DNA of 45,456 bases from Gammaproteobacteria bacterium (GTDB lineage Bacteria > Pseudomonadota > Gammaproteobacteria > Ga0077536): NCBI GenBank assembly GCA_009692265.1, contig SHZM01000023.1, positions 1 to 45,456 on the forward strand. Reading direction: 5' to 3'. Position 1 is the first letter of the stretch. Every line of letters begins with the position of its first letter. The position numbers and the translations under genes were made by a program. Positions 26,601-37,810 of this stretch are shown one piece after another. The notes below the pieces were generated by a model. The model had not been told where the DNA came from. It saw nothing but the letters and a program-made list of their open reading frames with translations, and did not search any database.

Positions 26601-27209
26601 ATCAACTTAGCGGCAATTGACGAATTCGCGCAGTTATCAGAGCGCAAAACATATCTCGATAATCAATTTGATGATTTGAGCCAGGCGCTGGCGACCCTCG
26701 AGGATGCCATCCGCAAAATTGATAAAGAGACCCGCACTCGCTTTAAGGAGACTTTCGACAAGGTTAATTCCGGCATGCAGGCAATGTTCCCGGTATTGTT
26801 CGGCGGCGGGCATGCTTATCTGGAATTAGTTGGTGAAGACCTGCTTGAAACAGGAGTCACCGTCATGGCGCGGCCGCCCGGCAAGCGTAACAGCACGATT
26901 CATTTATTATCGGGCGGCGAAAAGGCGCTTACTGCGCTAGCTTTTGTGTTTTCGCTGTTCGAACTAAACCCGGCACCCTTTTGTTTACTGGATGAGGTCG
27001 ACGCACCTCTCGATGATGCCAATGTCGTGCGTTTAACAGACATGCTCAAAAGCATGTCCATGCGAGTGCAGTTTCTGTTTGTAACCCACAACAAGATCAC
27101 CATGGAAATTGCGGAACAGCTGATCGGCGTAACCATGCAGGAAGCGGGGGTTTCGCGACTAGTCTCGGTGAATATGGAAGAAGCCGTGGCGTTGGCGGAA
27201 TCCGCCTAA
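23685..27209 (+). CDS. smc: Chromosome partition protein SMC
   Basis: A 1174-residue SMC ATPase of normal bacterial length. The N-terminal head has KLAGFKSFVDPTTL and Walker A GVVGPNGCGKSNIID (about 29-43). Long coiled-coil arms rich in E, R, L and Q flank a hinge at about 520-650. The C-terminal head has the ABC signature LLSGGEKALTALAF (from about 1074) and Walker B CLLDEVDAPLDDA with the acidic pair at 1103-1104. It organises and segregates the chromosome with ScpAB, whose genes are not here. The smc-zipA-ligA order is the gammaproteobacterial arrangement known from Pseudomonas, where SMC is present instead of MukB. Confidence 0.96.
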   Translation: MRITKIKLAGFKSFVDPTTLHLPGNLTGVVGPNGCGKSNIIDAMMWVMGETSAKHLRGDSMADVIFSGSSSRKPIGQASVELEFDNSDGALGGAYAGFAEISIKRSVTRDGLSNYFLNNTRCRRKDIIDVFLGTGLGARGSYSVIEQGMISRVIEAKPDELRGFLEEAAGISKYRERRRETETRMRHTNENLARVNDVREELAKQLGHLQRQAKAAEKYQELKSEERRAEAELLGLRWRDLDAQRANQRQLITERETAVEAANAALRRVEALQSSLRSGQTSALEAFNARQSEFYGKSAEVSRLEQAIAHTRDTRQGLEAELHRSRFSLENTAHLHDEDLQKHSHLATEIASWTPEEVAREITEDEGAEQLRRTEESAEAWQAEWDQFNRQQAEAARLEHAENVRLEMLQTGFADAQQRAAVLESERAQLDLIALAQLATATSSELQNNERTFDELTGSQQQTREALLRARTEVQTQTQTLHSLRSELQQAGGQEASLTALQKAALGYDSEQLTTWLTKQGLGATPILANALEIAPGWEAAVETALRLPLSTFCGEGVVERILAIERNTFPSSALGAIEVTAVEPQPPLLRDVPRLIDKVRSKWSMETLLAGIYAAPDLAVAHALRPRLTAFESVITPEGVWLGSNWVQIPGRATRESGVLTRQRVLEELAHRCAALRAKDSAAEAELQRQQAALTALEERDRLLNSQIRAAHAAVASTKNQLVLQTADRERMQNRVAVIATELTQLAQKIHDNESTILGLRERLHTLRTQLTDFAARGEALNVTRRTVQAELEARRNAWRTAREARHEVALKLEGLRSTHSALSLALNRNARLVEELTTRCSELEAQISASVAPQQDLATQLEQALSARSTLEEGLKASRNRLDECDSALRRADEEHVTSYREIQQRSQLLEQVRLEDRALEVRLQELEDRITQQEQTVASVLENMLPTASEHTWRERSESLANKISRLGPINLAAIDEFAQLSERKTYLDNQFDDLSQALATLEDAIRKIDKETRTRFKETFDKVNSGMQAMFPVLFGGGHAYLELVGEDLLETGVTVMARPPGKRNSTIHLLSGGEKALTALAFVFSLFELNPAPFCLLDEVDAPLDDANVVRLTDMLKSMSMRVQFLFVTHNKITMEIAEQLIGVTMQEAGVSRLVSVNMEEAVALAESA

Positions 27210-27259
27210 ATCCCGGCAGTTTCCGCAATGCGAACCCGGGACAGTAGCGAGGGATCTTG

Positions 27260-30102
<2,843 letters not shown>

Positions 30103-30108
<6 letters not shown>

Positions 30109-31030
30109 ATCCGAGGTAACGACCAAATTTCGCCCACGCGCTTTCGCCCGATATAGCAGGACGTCCGCACGATGTAGTAGATCTATTTTTTTTCGTCGGC
30201 ATCAAATCCGCTACACCGAGACTGACTGTGACCTTGATGTCGCAGGCTTCCGTGTTCAGCGCGAGGTTTTCGACACTCGCGCGTATCCGTTCGACCAGGA
30301 GTCGCGCCCCCGCCGAATTGGTGTTGGTCAAAATAACCACGAACTCTTTGCCACCATAGCGAAAGACGACGTCGCAATCGCGAGTGCAGCGCACGATCGA
30401 CCCTGCTACGGCGGTTAACACCGCGTCGCCCGCGACATGCCCATGGGTGTCGTTGATATTTTTAAAAAAATCGATGTCAATCATGATCAACGCTAAAGGT
30501 GTGCGGTGGCGTGCCGCTGTCAACACTTCGTGATCGAGGTGCTGTTCCATGCTCGCGCGATTGCTGACATTGGTGAGCGAATCTTTCAAGGACGAACGCA
30601 AAGCCCGTTCGTACATCAGCGCATTGCGCAGCGGATACACGAGCGCGCAAAGCACTACTTCGAACAGAGCCTGTTCTTCAGTATTGATGGGCTGATTACG
30701 CATGAAACTCACTTCGCCCATCGACTTGCCGAGGAGATTGAGTTCGTAGCTGCAACGATGTAGCTGCGGACGCCCTTCTTGGAAAATCAAGTCTTCGGCA
30801 CGATTGCGGTACCTGACCGCGACACGACGGACCACCCGCCGCACTTCGCTACTGAAGGCATGCACTACATCCTTGACGTACAGGCTCGACTGCAGGGCGT
30901 TTGAAATCCGCAGCACGGTGCTTGCTGTCCGATAGCACTCTGCGCGCTTCGACGTCTGGCGCGTAATACGGCATCGCGCCGATCTGTCGCAGGGGTTCTA
31001 ACGAGCTGCGAGTTCCGCGGTACGAGGCAT
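30103..31030 (-). pseudogene. GGDEF-domain protein (diguanylate-cyclase family), frameshifted
   Basis: The longest clean stretch runs from a GTG at 30916 as LRISNALQSSLYVKDVV through a sensor-like region to the GGDEF domain (LIMIDIDFFKNINDTHGH, then RDCDVVFRYGGKEFVVIL). The signature is GGKEF, not GG(D/E)EF, while the RxxD inhibitory site RDCD is kept. At eight A's (T on the plus strand, 30186-30193) the frame is lost and ends at 30107. Removing one A restores IDLLHRADVLLYRAKARGRN and NLVVTSDD ending at 30103, the normal family C terminus. Upstream, MPRTAELAA (from 31030) is cut by a stop at 30998-31000, and the next frame reads LEPLRQIGAMPYYAPDVEAR. A 22-bp apparent insertion separates this from LRISNALQ. 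Coding-like sequence may extend to about 31234. It is likely a pseudogene, though the A8 alone could be sequencing error. Confidence 0.7.
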
Positions 31031-31303
31031 GGCGATCTCCAAATTGCTGTTGAGGGCATCGCAAGCGAGTTCCGTGCCAAGTTCTAGAAATTTGCGCTCG
31101 TACTGTGCGCGAAGCTTTATTTCAGGCGAATTTGCAGCGATTTGGATGAGATATGCGCGCAAGCAATGGATTATTCGGCATCTCGGTACGCCAACATCGC
31201 CAATAGTTTGACGTATCATGCGGCGCGCCGACACGCGTTGGCTACCGAACGCGGCAACAACGGCATTGTCTTGCCGCCAGCACGAACGTGCAGGGGCGAC
31301 TAG

Positions 31304-32065
31304 TTACTTCGGTATCGTTAGCGCCTGGCCGTGCAAGCCCAGACTCGCCTCGCTTAGTAAGTAGGAGTAATACGGCGCGATCGCGGCCGGATCGGGGAGG
31401 GTGCCCGGATCCTCAGCGGGAAACGCCAACGCCCGCATCCGCGTGCGCATCGGGCCCGGATTCAGGGAATTCACTCGCACGCTACTGACCCCCGCTTGTT
31501 CATCAGCTAGGGTTTCCATGAGGCCTTCAAGCGCAAACTTCGACGCTGCGTACGCGCCCCAGTTCGCGCGCCCCTGCCTGCCGACACCGGATGATGTAAA
31601 TATCACTGAGCTCGAGTCTGCGCGACGGAGCACGGGTAGACATGCTTGAACCAGCAGAAACTGGCTGTGAACATTCACTTGAAAGACGCGAGCCCATTGT
31701 AATGGGTCGTAGTTTTCGATCGCCGCAAGTTCGCCAAGGACTGCGGCGTTCAGCACCAGGCCCTCAAGTTTTTGAAATTGCTCGCCGATTAAAGCGCTTA
31801 TGGTGCCGTAGTCCTCAACAGTCGCACCTTCCAAATTAAAGGGAATCAATGTTGCCGGTGGGGCGCCTATTTGTTCGATTTCGTCGGCGAGTGCCTCAAG
31901 TCGACGAACATCGCGGCCGAGGAGCAAGGTATTGGCGTGGTGGCGCGCGCAGTCGAGAGCGATTGCGCGCCCTAATCCGCGCGAAGCGCCAGTAATAAGC
32001 ACTGTCTTGCCCGTGAGCACCGGCGCAACAGGGGCGGTGAAGGAGGTGAATGCTACGGGAGTCAC
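31304..32065 (-). CDS. Short-chain dehydrogenase/reductase, YciK-like
   Basis: A 253-residue SDR. The cofactor glycine motif is VLITGASRGLGRAIA (about 21-35), NAAVLG is the NNAG-type motif, and the catalytic serine and YxxxK are in FTSSGVGRQGRANWGAYAAS with K following in SKFALEG. SSGVGRQGRANWGAYA is characteristic of the YciK branch, whose substrate is not established. It lies 46 bp downstream of nadB in the same direction. Between it and the broken GGDEF gene I see no further gene. Confidence 0.85.
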   Translation of the reverse strand: MTPVAFTSFTAPVAPVLTGKTVLITGASRGLGRAIALDCARHHANTLLLGRDVRRLEALADEIEQIGAPPATLIPFNLEGATVEDYGTISALIGEQFQKLEGLVLNAAVLGELAAIENYDPLQWARVFQVNVHSQFLLVQACLPVLRRADSSSVIFTSSGVGRQGRANWGAYAASKFALEGLMETLADEQAGVSSVRVNSLNPGPMRTRMRALAFPAEDPGTLPDPAAIAPYYSYLLSEASLGLHGQALTIPK

Positions 32066-32111
32066 AGAGAACTGCCTCCCGGCAGTGGCGTTCTAGCACG
32101 GCAACTTCGAT

Positions 32112-33722
32112 TCAACTGAAATCTCCTGCCCGGATAATCGTATCGCGCGCGTGATTCACGTCGTCCACTTGGGGATAATCCAAGGTGAAGTGCAAACCGC
32201 GGCTTTCCTTGCGCTTTAGCGCAGAGCGAATAATAAGTTCAGCGACTTGCACCAGATTTCTGAGCTCGATGAGATCGGCCGTAACCCGATAGTTAGCATA
32301 GAAATCACTAATCTCGCCGTGCAGCAACTGGACTCGGCGGCGGGCCCGTTCAAGCCGTTTCGTGGTGCGCACGATCCCGACATAATCCCACATGAAGCGT
32401 CGTAGCTCATCCCAATTATGAGCGACGACGATTGCTTCGTCGGCATCAATGACCTGACTTTCGTCCCACGCCGGCACGTTCGGAGCGATCGGTACATCGC
32501 CACCTTCGAAATCGATCGCCTCAGCTGCTGCCTTCGAAGTCACTAAGCATTCAAGCAGTGAATTGCTCGCCATGCGATTGGCCCCGTGCAACCCGGTATG
32601 CGCAACTTCTCCGATCGCGAACAACCCAGGTAAGGACGTGCGTCCGGCAACGTCAGTGACGACGCCGCCGCAGAGATAATGCGCCGCCGGCACGATGGGG
32701 ATGGGCTGGGTGGTGATATCGAAGCCGAATTCAAGACACTTTTGATAAATCGTGGGGAAATGATCGCGAATAAAGGTCGCTGGCTTGTGGCTGATATCAA
32801 GATAGACGAAATCAGAACCAAGGCGCTTCATTTCGTAATCGATTGCGCGCGCGACGATGTCTCGCGGTGCTAGCTCGAGTCTGGCGTCGAAGCGATGCAT
32901 AAACCGCTCGCCATTTGGCAGCAATAGATGACCACCTTCTCCGCGCAACGCTTCCGTCAGCAAAAACGTCTTGGCGCGCGGGTGGTACAAGCAGGTTGGA
33001 TGGAATTGCACAAACTCCATGTTCGCGATAGCGCACCCGGCGCGCCATGCCATCGCGATACCGTCGCCGGTCGCCACGTCAGGATTACTCGTATAAAGAT
33101 ATACTTTACCGGCCCCGCCGGTGGCCAAGGCGCTCCATCGAGCGCGAAACGTCTTCACGATACCTAAGGCGCGGTCCAGCACATAGGCACCAACGCAGCG
33201 ATCGGGTGTCCCGCCAAGTTTGCCCGTGGTGATGAGATCGATCGCGACATGGTCCGCCAGAAGTTCGATCTTGGGGTGTGCTCGCACACGCTCGATCAAG
33301 GTGGTTTCAATCGCCCGCCCAGTAGCATCGGCTGCGTGGACAACTCGGCGACGACTATGTCCGCCTTCCTGGGTTAGATGAATTGCCTGGCTGCCGTCCT
33401 CCGCAGCTGTCGTAGTAAAAGGCACCCCTTGTTCTAACAGCCAGTCGATTCGATTTCGACCCTGTTTCACGATGAATTCGACGATATCGCGATGGCAAAG
33501 GCCGGCCCCGGCACGCAAGGTGTCCTCGACATGCGATTCGATGGTGTCGTTTTGATCGATTACAGCCGAAACGCCGCCTTGCGCATAATACGTAGCACTT
33601 TCGGTGATAGCGCCCTTCGATAGGACACACACAGAATGGCGCTCGGCCAGGTGCAACGCCAAACTCAAGCCAGCGGCGCCGCTGCCGACGATTAGTACGT
33701 CGTAGTCGTAGTGGTGTGGCAT
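32112..33722 (-). CDS. nadB: L-aspartate oxidase
   Basis: A 536-residue flavoprotein of the succinate dehydrogenase/fumarate reductase class. The FAD site [19 protein letters not shown] is at the N terminus, followed by [32 protein letters not shown] and the active-site GEGGHLLL region. The late [16 protein letters not shown] is also typical. It oxidises aspartate to iminoaspartate, the first step of de novo NAD synthesis. An ATG 30 nt further upstream is open, but the protein starts naturally at [12 protein letters not shown] (ATG at 33722). It is divergent from rpoE, the classic nadB-rpoE arrangement. Confidence 0.95.
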   Translation of the reverse strand: MPHHYDYDVLIVGSGAAGLSLALHLAERHSVCVLSKGAITESATYYAQGGVSAVIDQNDTIESHVEDTLRAGAGLCHRDIVEFIVKQGRNRIDWLLEQGVPFTTTAAEDGSQAIHLTQEGGHSRRRVVHAADATGRAIETTLIERVRAHPKIELLADHVAIDLITTGKLGGTPDRCVGAYVLDRALGIVKTFRARWSALATGGAGKVYLYTSNPDVATGDGIAMAWRAGCAIANMEFVQFHPTCLYHPRAKTFLLTEALRGEGGHLLLPNGERFMHRFDARLELAPRDIVARAIDYEMKRLGSDFVYLDISHKPATFIRDHFPTIYQKCLEFGFDITTQPIPIVPAAHYLCGGVVTDVAGRTSLPGLFAIGEVAHTGLHGANRMASNSLLECLVTSKAAAEAIDFEGGDVPIAPNVPAWDESQVIDADEAIVVAHNWDELRRFMWDYVGIVRTTKRLERARRRVQLLHGEISDFYANYRVTADLIELRNLVQVAELIIRSALKRKESRGLHFTLDYPQVDDVNHARDTIIRAGDFS

Positions 33723-33769
33723 TCTATCTCGCTTACTATAATTCGCCGTCATCTCTTCCCTAATAATCC

Positions 33770-33797
33770 GAACTTACTCTTGGTATGATGGCCTATG
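33770..33797 (+). promoter_or_regulatory. Candidate rpoE promoter region (sigma-E-like -35 and a sigma-70 -10)
   Basis: GAACTT at 33770-33775 matches the sigma-E -35 core, and CCTATG 16 bp further is a weak -10 match, compatible with autoregulation. TATGAT at 33784-33789 is an independent sigma-70 -10 candidate without a good -35. Either would serve the rpoE ATG at 33848. Confidence 0.35.
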
Positions 33798-33847
33798 CAT
33801 AGAAGTGCTACCGCGTCGCGCGCTCATAATACAAGGGTTGTCCCCCA

Positions 33848-34420
33848 ATGAGTGACACCGACCAAGCGTTAGTCGCGCGAGCACAGCACGGCGACCAGCG
33901 AGCATTTGAGCTGCTGGTGACTCGTTACCAGCATAAGATTCTAAAACTCGTTTCGCGGTATGTCCGTGATCGGGACGATGCCATGGATGTCGCGCAAGAT
34001 ACTTTTATTAAGGCATACAAGGCGCTCAAGCGATTTCGCGGCGATAGCGCGTTCTATACTTGGCTGTACCGGGTCGCCATTAATACCGCCAAAAATTATC
34101 TAACCGCGAATGCGCGGCGCCCCTTGGAAGTTGATCGCGTCGATGTAGACGGCGAATCGGTGGACATCGAGGAGCTTCAGAAAAATCTGGAAACGCCCGA
34201 GAAGCTCTTGCTAGTTGACGAGATGCGACGGACGATATTCGGCACCATCGACGAGTTGCCGGACGACCTGCGAACGGCCATCATGCTGCGTGAAATTGAT
34301 GGCCTGAGTTACGAGGAAATTGCGGTAGCGATGGACTGTCCGATCGGCACCGTTCGGTCACGGATATTTCGGGCGCGCGAGGGAATTGATATCAAGCTTA
34401 AACCTCTACTGGAGAATTGA
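33848..34420 (+). CDS. rpoE: RNA polymerase sigma-E factor (RpoE/AlgU)
   Basis: A 190-residue ECF sigma factor. Region 2 (AFELLVTRYQHKILKLVSRY, then DVAQDTFIKAYKALKRFRGD and FYTWLYRVAINTAKNYL) and region 4 (LPDDLRTAIMLREIDGLSYE, then GTVRSRIFRAREGI) are complete and very close to RpoE/AlgU. It directs the envelope-stress regulon. It begins with ATG at 33848 and is followed 5 bp later by its anti-sigma gene, then rseB and the periplasmic protease: the standard sigma-E signalling operon. Confidence 0.96.
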   Translation: MSDTDQALVARAQHGDQRAFELLVTRYQHKILKLVSRYVRDRDDAMDVAQDTFIKAYKALKRFRGDSAFYTWLYRVAINTAKNYLTANARRPLEVDRVDVDGESVDIEELQKNLETPEKLLLVDEMRRTIFGTIDELPDDLRTAIMLREIDGLSYEEIAVAMDCPIGTVRSRIFRAREGIDIKLKPLLEN

Positions 34421-34425
34421 GTCCC

Positions 34426-34983
34426 ATGCATCCTCATGAACGCCTTTCTGCACTCATGGACGACGCGGGCGACCCGTCTGACCAACAATTTTTGCTCGAT
34501 TCCCTTGCGCAATCAGACCTTCGAGAAACGTGGTCGCGCTACCACTTAATCGGCGAAAGCCTCCGAGACCCGAACTCATCGACCCTGGGTACTGATCTTC
34601 CCGCTAAGATCTCGCAAGCGCTTGCCGCGGAACCGCCTCCCAACGCTCTGGCAATTCCACTGCCTTCGAAACACGCCACAAGCGCGCTGCGCAAGCCGTT
34701 GTTCAGCGCTGCGCTTGCGGCATCGGTGGCCGCCCTCGCGTTGTTGGGCCTCAATTCTTCAGTCGACTCGATAACCTCGCCGACGACAATAGCGGATACG
34801 ACAGCGCCGCTGGCGTTAAATGAGCCCCCGGCGACGCAGGTTTCCGAACTGAGCAATGGCGAGTATCAGCGTAGGCTCAAGGCGTACCTAATCAACTTCA
34901 ATGAACAGCGTGCACAGTTACAAGCGCCGATCGCGGATCCTCACGTGCGCGTTATCGATTTTGACGCCTCTCCGCGGCAATAG
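34426..34983 (+). CDS. rseA: Anti-sigma-E factor RseA/MucA
   Basis: A 185-residue membrane protein. The cytoplasmic N-terminal anti-sigma domain has HERLSALMDDAGDPSDQQFL and WSRYHLIGESLRD. One transmembrane helix follows (about 88-105, AALAASVAALALLGL), then a periplasmic tail with EYQRRLKAYLINFNEQRAQ, as in MucA. It holds RpoE at the membrane until cleaved by DegS/RseP-type proteases. The start is ATG at 34426 with GGAG at 34411-34414; a TTG overlapping the rpoE stop is a weaker choice. Its 3' end overlaps the open frame of rseB. Confidence 0.88.
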   Translation: MHPHERLSALMDDAGDPSDQQFLLDSLAQSDLRETWSRYHLIGESLRDPNSSTLGTDLPAKISQALAAEPPPNALAIPLPSKHATSALRKPLFSAALAASVAALALLGLNSSVDSITSPTTIADTTAPLALNEPPATQVSELSNGEYQRRLKAYLINFNEQRAQLQAPIADPHVRVIDFDASPRQ

Positions 34984-35962
34984 GCGCTCCGTCCCGTTGC
35001 GCGTTCCTACACTTTCAGCGTTGCTCTTGATTTTCCTCGCGCATGGGGCGCTGGCAAATGACGCCGAAGCCCTCGTCCGCCGGATGTCCGAAGCGACCGG
35101 AGCTCTTACTTACGATGGGATATTCGTGTATGTACGAGACGGTCAAATCGATACCATGCGGGTTGTCCATACACGCAATGAGGACGGTACGGAACTCGAA
35201 CGACTGGTTTCAGTGTCGGGACCACAGGGGGAAGTGACTCGCGACGGCACGCGCGTAACCTGTACCTTGACCGACGATACCGGATTGCTGGAGAAACGGG
35301 TCCCGCGGGATTATGTCGGCCTGCGTCTTTCAAATCCGATTGACCAACTCAACCGCCACTACGAGTTCGCAATAATTGGGAACGGACGTGTCGCCGGACG
35401 ACTGACCCACCAGGTTTCAATAGAACCGCTAGTTCAAGACCGCTACAGCCTAAGGCTTTGGATCGATGTAGCGAGCAATCTACTGCTCAAATCGGCTGTC
35501 ATCGGTGTTAATAACCAGGTACTAGAACAGGTGATGTTCACGCAACTGTCCATTGGCGAGCCCTTAGCCAGCGACGCCTTAGACGCGGACCTGTCCGCGG
35601 GCGGATACACTTGGTACACGAATACCAAATCCGATTCGGTCCCAGACACTCCCGTGGCGGATGACTTTACAATCGGCTGGCTGCCGAGCGGTTTCGAAAT
35701 GAAGAATCAACAGATCCACTCGATCTCCTCTAACGGCGTGCCGGTGAAAAATGTGATTTACTCTGATGGGCTGGCGGTAGTCTCGGTATTTGTCGAGAAG
35801 CTCGTGAGTGACACGCTACCGCTTCAAGGCTATACCACAATGGGTGCGGTAAGCGCGTTTAGCCGCGTTTCTCCGCCTTATCAGATCACGGTGATGGGCG
35901 ACGTCCCGCAATCGACGGTGCGCAGGATTGCCGCGTCAGTGGCGCTTAACGAGACTAATTGA
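34901..35962 (+). CDS. rseB: Sigma-E regulatory periplasmic protein RseB/MucB
   Basis: The longest frame gives 353 residues, but the true start is uncertain. The ATG at 34901 lies 83 bp inside rseA and leaves the signal peptide (LSALLLIFLAHGALA) internal. TTG codons at 34961 or 34997 would place it at the N terminus. The mature protein shows the MucB/RseB lipid-sensing N domain (LTYDGIFVYVRDGQIDTMRV, DRYSLRLWIDVASNLLLKS) and the C domain (FTIGWLPSGFEM, YSDGLAVVSVFVEKL). It binds the RseA periplasmic tail and shields it from cleavage. No rseC follows; the stop overlaps the protease gene region. Confidence 0.88.
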   Translation: MNSVHSYKRRSRILTCALSILTPLRGNRRSVPLRVPTLSALLLIFLAHGALANDAEALVRRMSEATGALTYDGIFVYVRDGQIDTMRVVHTRNEDGTELERLVSVSGPQGEVTRDGTRVTCTLTDDTGLLEKRVPRDYVGLRLSNPIDQLNRHYEFAIIGNGRVAGRLTHQVSIEPLVQDRYSLRLWIDVASNLLLKSAVIGVNNQVLEQVMFTQLSIGEPLASDALDADLSAGGYTWYTNTKSDSVPDTPVADDFTIGWLPSGFEMKNQQIHSISSNGVPVKNVIYSDGLAVVSVFVEKLVSDTLPLQGYTTMGAVSAFSRVSPPYQITVMGDVPQSTVRRIAASVALNETN

Positions 35963-35967
35963 CACTC

Positions 35968-37458
35968 ATGATTCCAAAACTTCTTTCAAGATCTGTACGT
36001 TGCCGACAACCACCTAGGGCGCTCGCCTTGCTAGTGTTAGCAGCCGCGATGGCCGCGCCGCCAGTTTTCGCTGCCACGAACACCGGTCTGCCAGACTTCA
36101 CCGCGTTGGTCACCGCTAATAGTCCCGCGGTAGTCAACATCAGTACCTCGGAGTCCGAGTCCACGAGCGATAGCACGACTGACAAGCCGAGGCGGCCCGA
36201 GTTCTCGATTCCAAATGCGCCCGATAACGAACAACTCAACGAGTTTTTCCGACGCTTTTTCGGCGATCAAATGCCCGAAGGGCCGGGCGGGATAGAACCT
36301 CGCGCGTCCCTGGGCTCTGGTTTCATTATCTCCAAAGATGGTTATGTGATTTCAAATTATCACGTAATCAAGGACGCGGACGAGGTGGTGGTGCGTCTTA
36401 GCGATCGCCGCGAATTACCGGCAAAAATAATCGGCACGGATCCGCGCAGCGATATCGCTGTCCTTAAAGTCGAAAGTAAAGGGGATTTGCCGGTTTTGCG
36501 GCTTGGGAGTTCGGACGAACTCAAAGTAGGGGAATGGGTTTTGGCGATCGGATCTCCGTTTGGTTTTGATCATTCTGTAACCGCCGGTATCGTGAGCGCA
36601 AAAGGCCGTAGCCTCCCGAATGAGAATTACGTGCCGTTTATTCAGACCGATGTCGCGATTAATCCGGGCAACTCCGGCGGCCCTCTATTTAACTTGGAGG
36701 GTGAAGTCGTCGGGGTAAATTCACAGATTTTCAGCCGAACGGGTGGCTTTATGGGCTTGTCGTTCGCCATCCCGATCGATGTGGTGATGAACGTCTACGC
36801 GCAGTTGCGCGATAAAGGGGCGGTAAGCCGCGGATGGCTCGGCGTGTTGATTCAGGACGTCACCGGCGAACTCGCTGAGTCTTTCCACATGACCACTCCC
36901 CGCGGGGCTCTGGTGTCTAAAGTATTGCCCGATAGTCCGGCGGAAAAAGCGGGCGTTGAGGCGGGGGATATTATTACGAAATTCGACGGCCATTCGATTG
37001 AAACCTCCTCCGATTTGCCGCCGCTCGTGGGGTCGACCCAAGTGCGCCAGAAGATCCCCACTGAACTGATTCGCGAGAGCAAATCACAGAAAATTATAAT
37101 TACGATCGGCGAACTGCCGCAGGAAGACGTCGCACAAGCCGATTCGAGACCGGAGCCGACGGACAAGGCGAAATTTGACACCCGACTTAAAATCCGTGTG
37201 CGTGACCTCACGGCTGCCGAGCGCAAGGCGACTGATCTGGCAAGCTCGGGCATCGCCGTCGAAGCGGTTAAGCCGGGTCCAGCCGAAGCAGCCGGTTTGC
37301 TCGTCGGCGACATAATTCTTCAGATTAATTTCAAGGAGACAAAGAGCGCGACTGATCTCTTCGCAATTACCAAAGAACTTCAACCCGGCGCCAAAGTCCC
37401 GCTATTGGTGCACCGACAGGGAAGTCCGTTGTTCATGGCCTTAGAGCTCCCCAAATAA
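35968..37458 (+). CDS. mucD: Periplasmic serine protease DegP/MucD (Do family)
   Basis: A 496-residue HtrA-family protease-chaperone with a signal peptide (ALALLVLAAAMAAPPVFA). The catalytic triad is His132 (SNYHVIKD), Asp162 (DPRSDIAVLK) and Ser236 (NPGNSGGPLF). Two PDZ domains follow (about 275-370 and 400-490; SDSP-type loops PDSPAEKAGVEAGDII and GPAEAAGLLVGDIIL). It degrades misfolded envelope proteins and limits sigma-E signalling. ATG at 35968 is preferred over a TTG overlapping the rseB stop. Confidence 0.93.
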   Translation: MIPKLLSRSVRCRQPPRALALLVLAAAMAAPPVFAATNTGLPDFTALVTANSPAVVNISTSESESTSDSTTDKPRRPEFSIPNAPDNEQLNEFFRRFFGDQMPEGPGGIEPRASLGSGFIISKDGYVISNYHVIKDADEVVVRLSDRRELPAKIIGTDPRSDIAVLKVESKGDLPVLRLGSSDELKVGEWVLAIGSPFGFDHSVTAGIVSAKGRSLPNENYVPFIQTDVAINPGNSGGPLFNLEGEVVGVNSQIFSRTGGFMGLSFAIPIDVVMNVYAQLRDKGAVSRGWLGVLIQDVTGELAESFHMTTPRGALVSKVLPDSPAEKAGVEAGDIITKFDGHSIETSSDLPPLVGSTQVRQKIPTELIRESKSQKIIITIGELPQEDVAQADSRPEPTDKAKFDTRLKIRVRDLTAAERKATDLASSGIAVEAVKPGPAEAAGLLVGDIILQINFKETKSATDLFAITKELQPGAKVPLLVHRQGSPLFMALELPK

Positions 37459-37460
37459 GC

Positions 37461-37718
37461 GTGGCGGTGGTTCGCTTAACGTTGCTAGTACGCCATGATT
37501 GTGAGCTTTGCGACGAGCTTCATTCTGCGCTCGCGCGTGATCCGAGGGTTGCTCAAGCGGGGCTCGAACTTGTCGATATCACCTCCAGATCGGATCTTTT
37601 CGCGCTCCACGCCTATCGCATTCCAGTTCTGTTCGATGCGGAGCGTGAGCTCTATGCGGGACGCTTCGACGACGCTGCAGTGACAGCAGTGCTTGACGAG
37701 GTATTCAGTACTGCCTGA
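37461..37718 (+). CDS. Glutaredoxin-like family protein (DUF836)
   Basis: An 85-residue thioredoxin-fold protein. LTLLVRHDCELCDELH carries the CxxC redox motif (CELC), and RIPVLFDAERELYAGRFD has the cis-proline of the fold. This family sits near lepA in many Gammaproteobacteria; its function is not established beyond a likely thiol-redox role. The start is GTG two bases after the mucD stop, with no ribosome site of its own, so translation is probably coupled. Confidence 0.75.
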   Translation: MAVVRLTLLVRHDCELCDELHSALARDPRVAQAGLELVDITSRSDLFALHAYRIPVLFDAERELYAGRFDDAAVTAVLDEVFSTA

Positions 37719-37756
37719 GGACTGGCATTGCGCTGTTGCCCCGGCGTTGCTTCGGT

Positions 37757-37762
37757 TAGAAT
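37757..37762 (+). promoter_or_regulatory. -10 candidate for lepA-lepB
   Basis: TAGAAT (5 of 6) lies in the 92-bp gap between the glutaredoxin-like gene and lepA, about 48 bp before the ATG. A TTGCCC lies 15 bp upstream of it, a short spacer, so the call is tentative. Confidence 0.35.
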
Positions 37763-37810
37763 CGCGGCCCCGCACGCTCGCCACTCTGCCACGTAGTGCC
37801 CTGACCTCTT

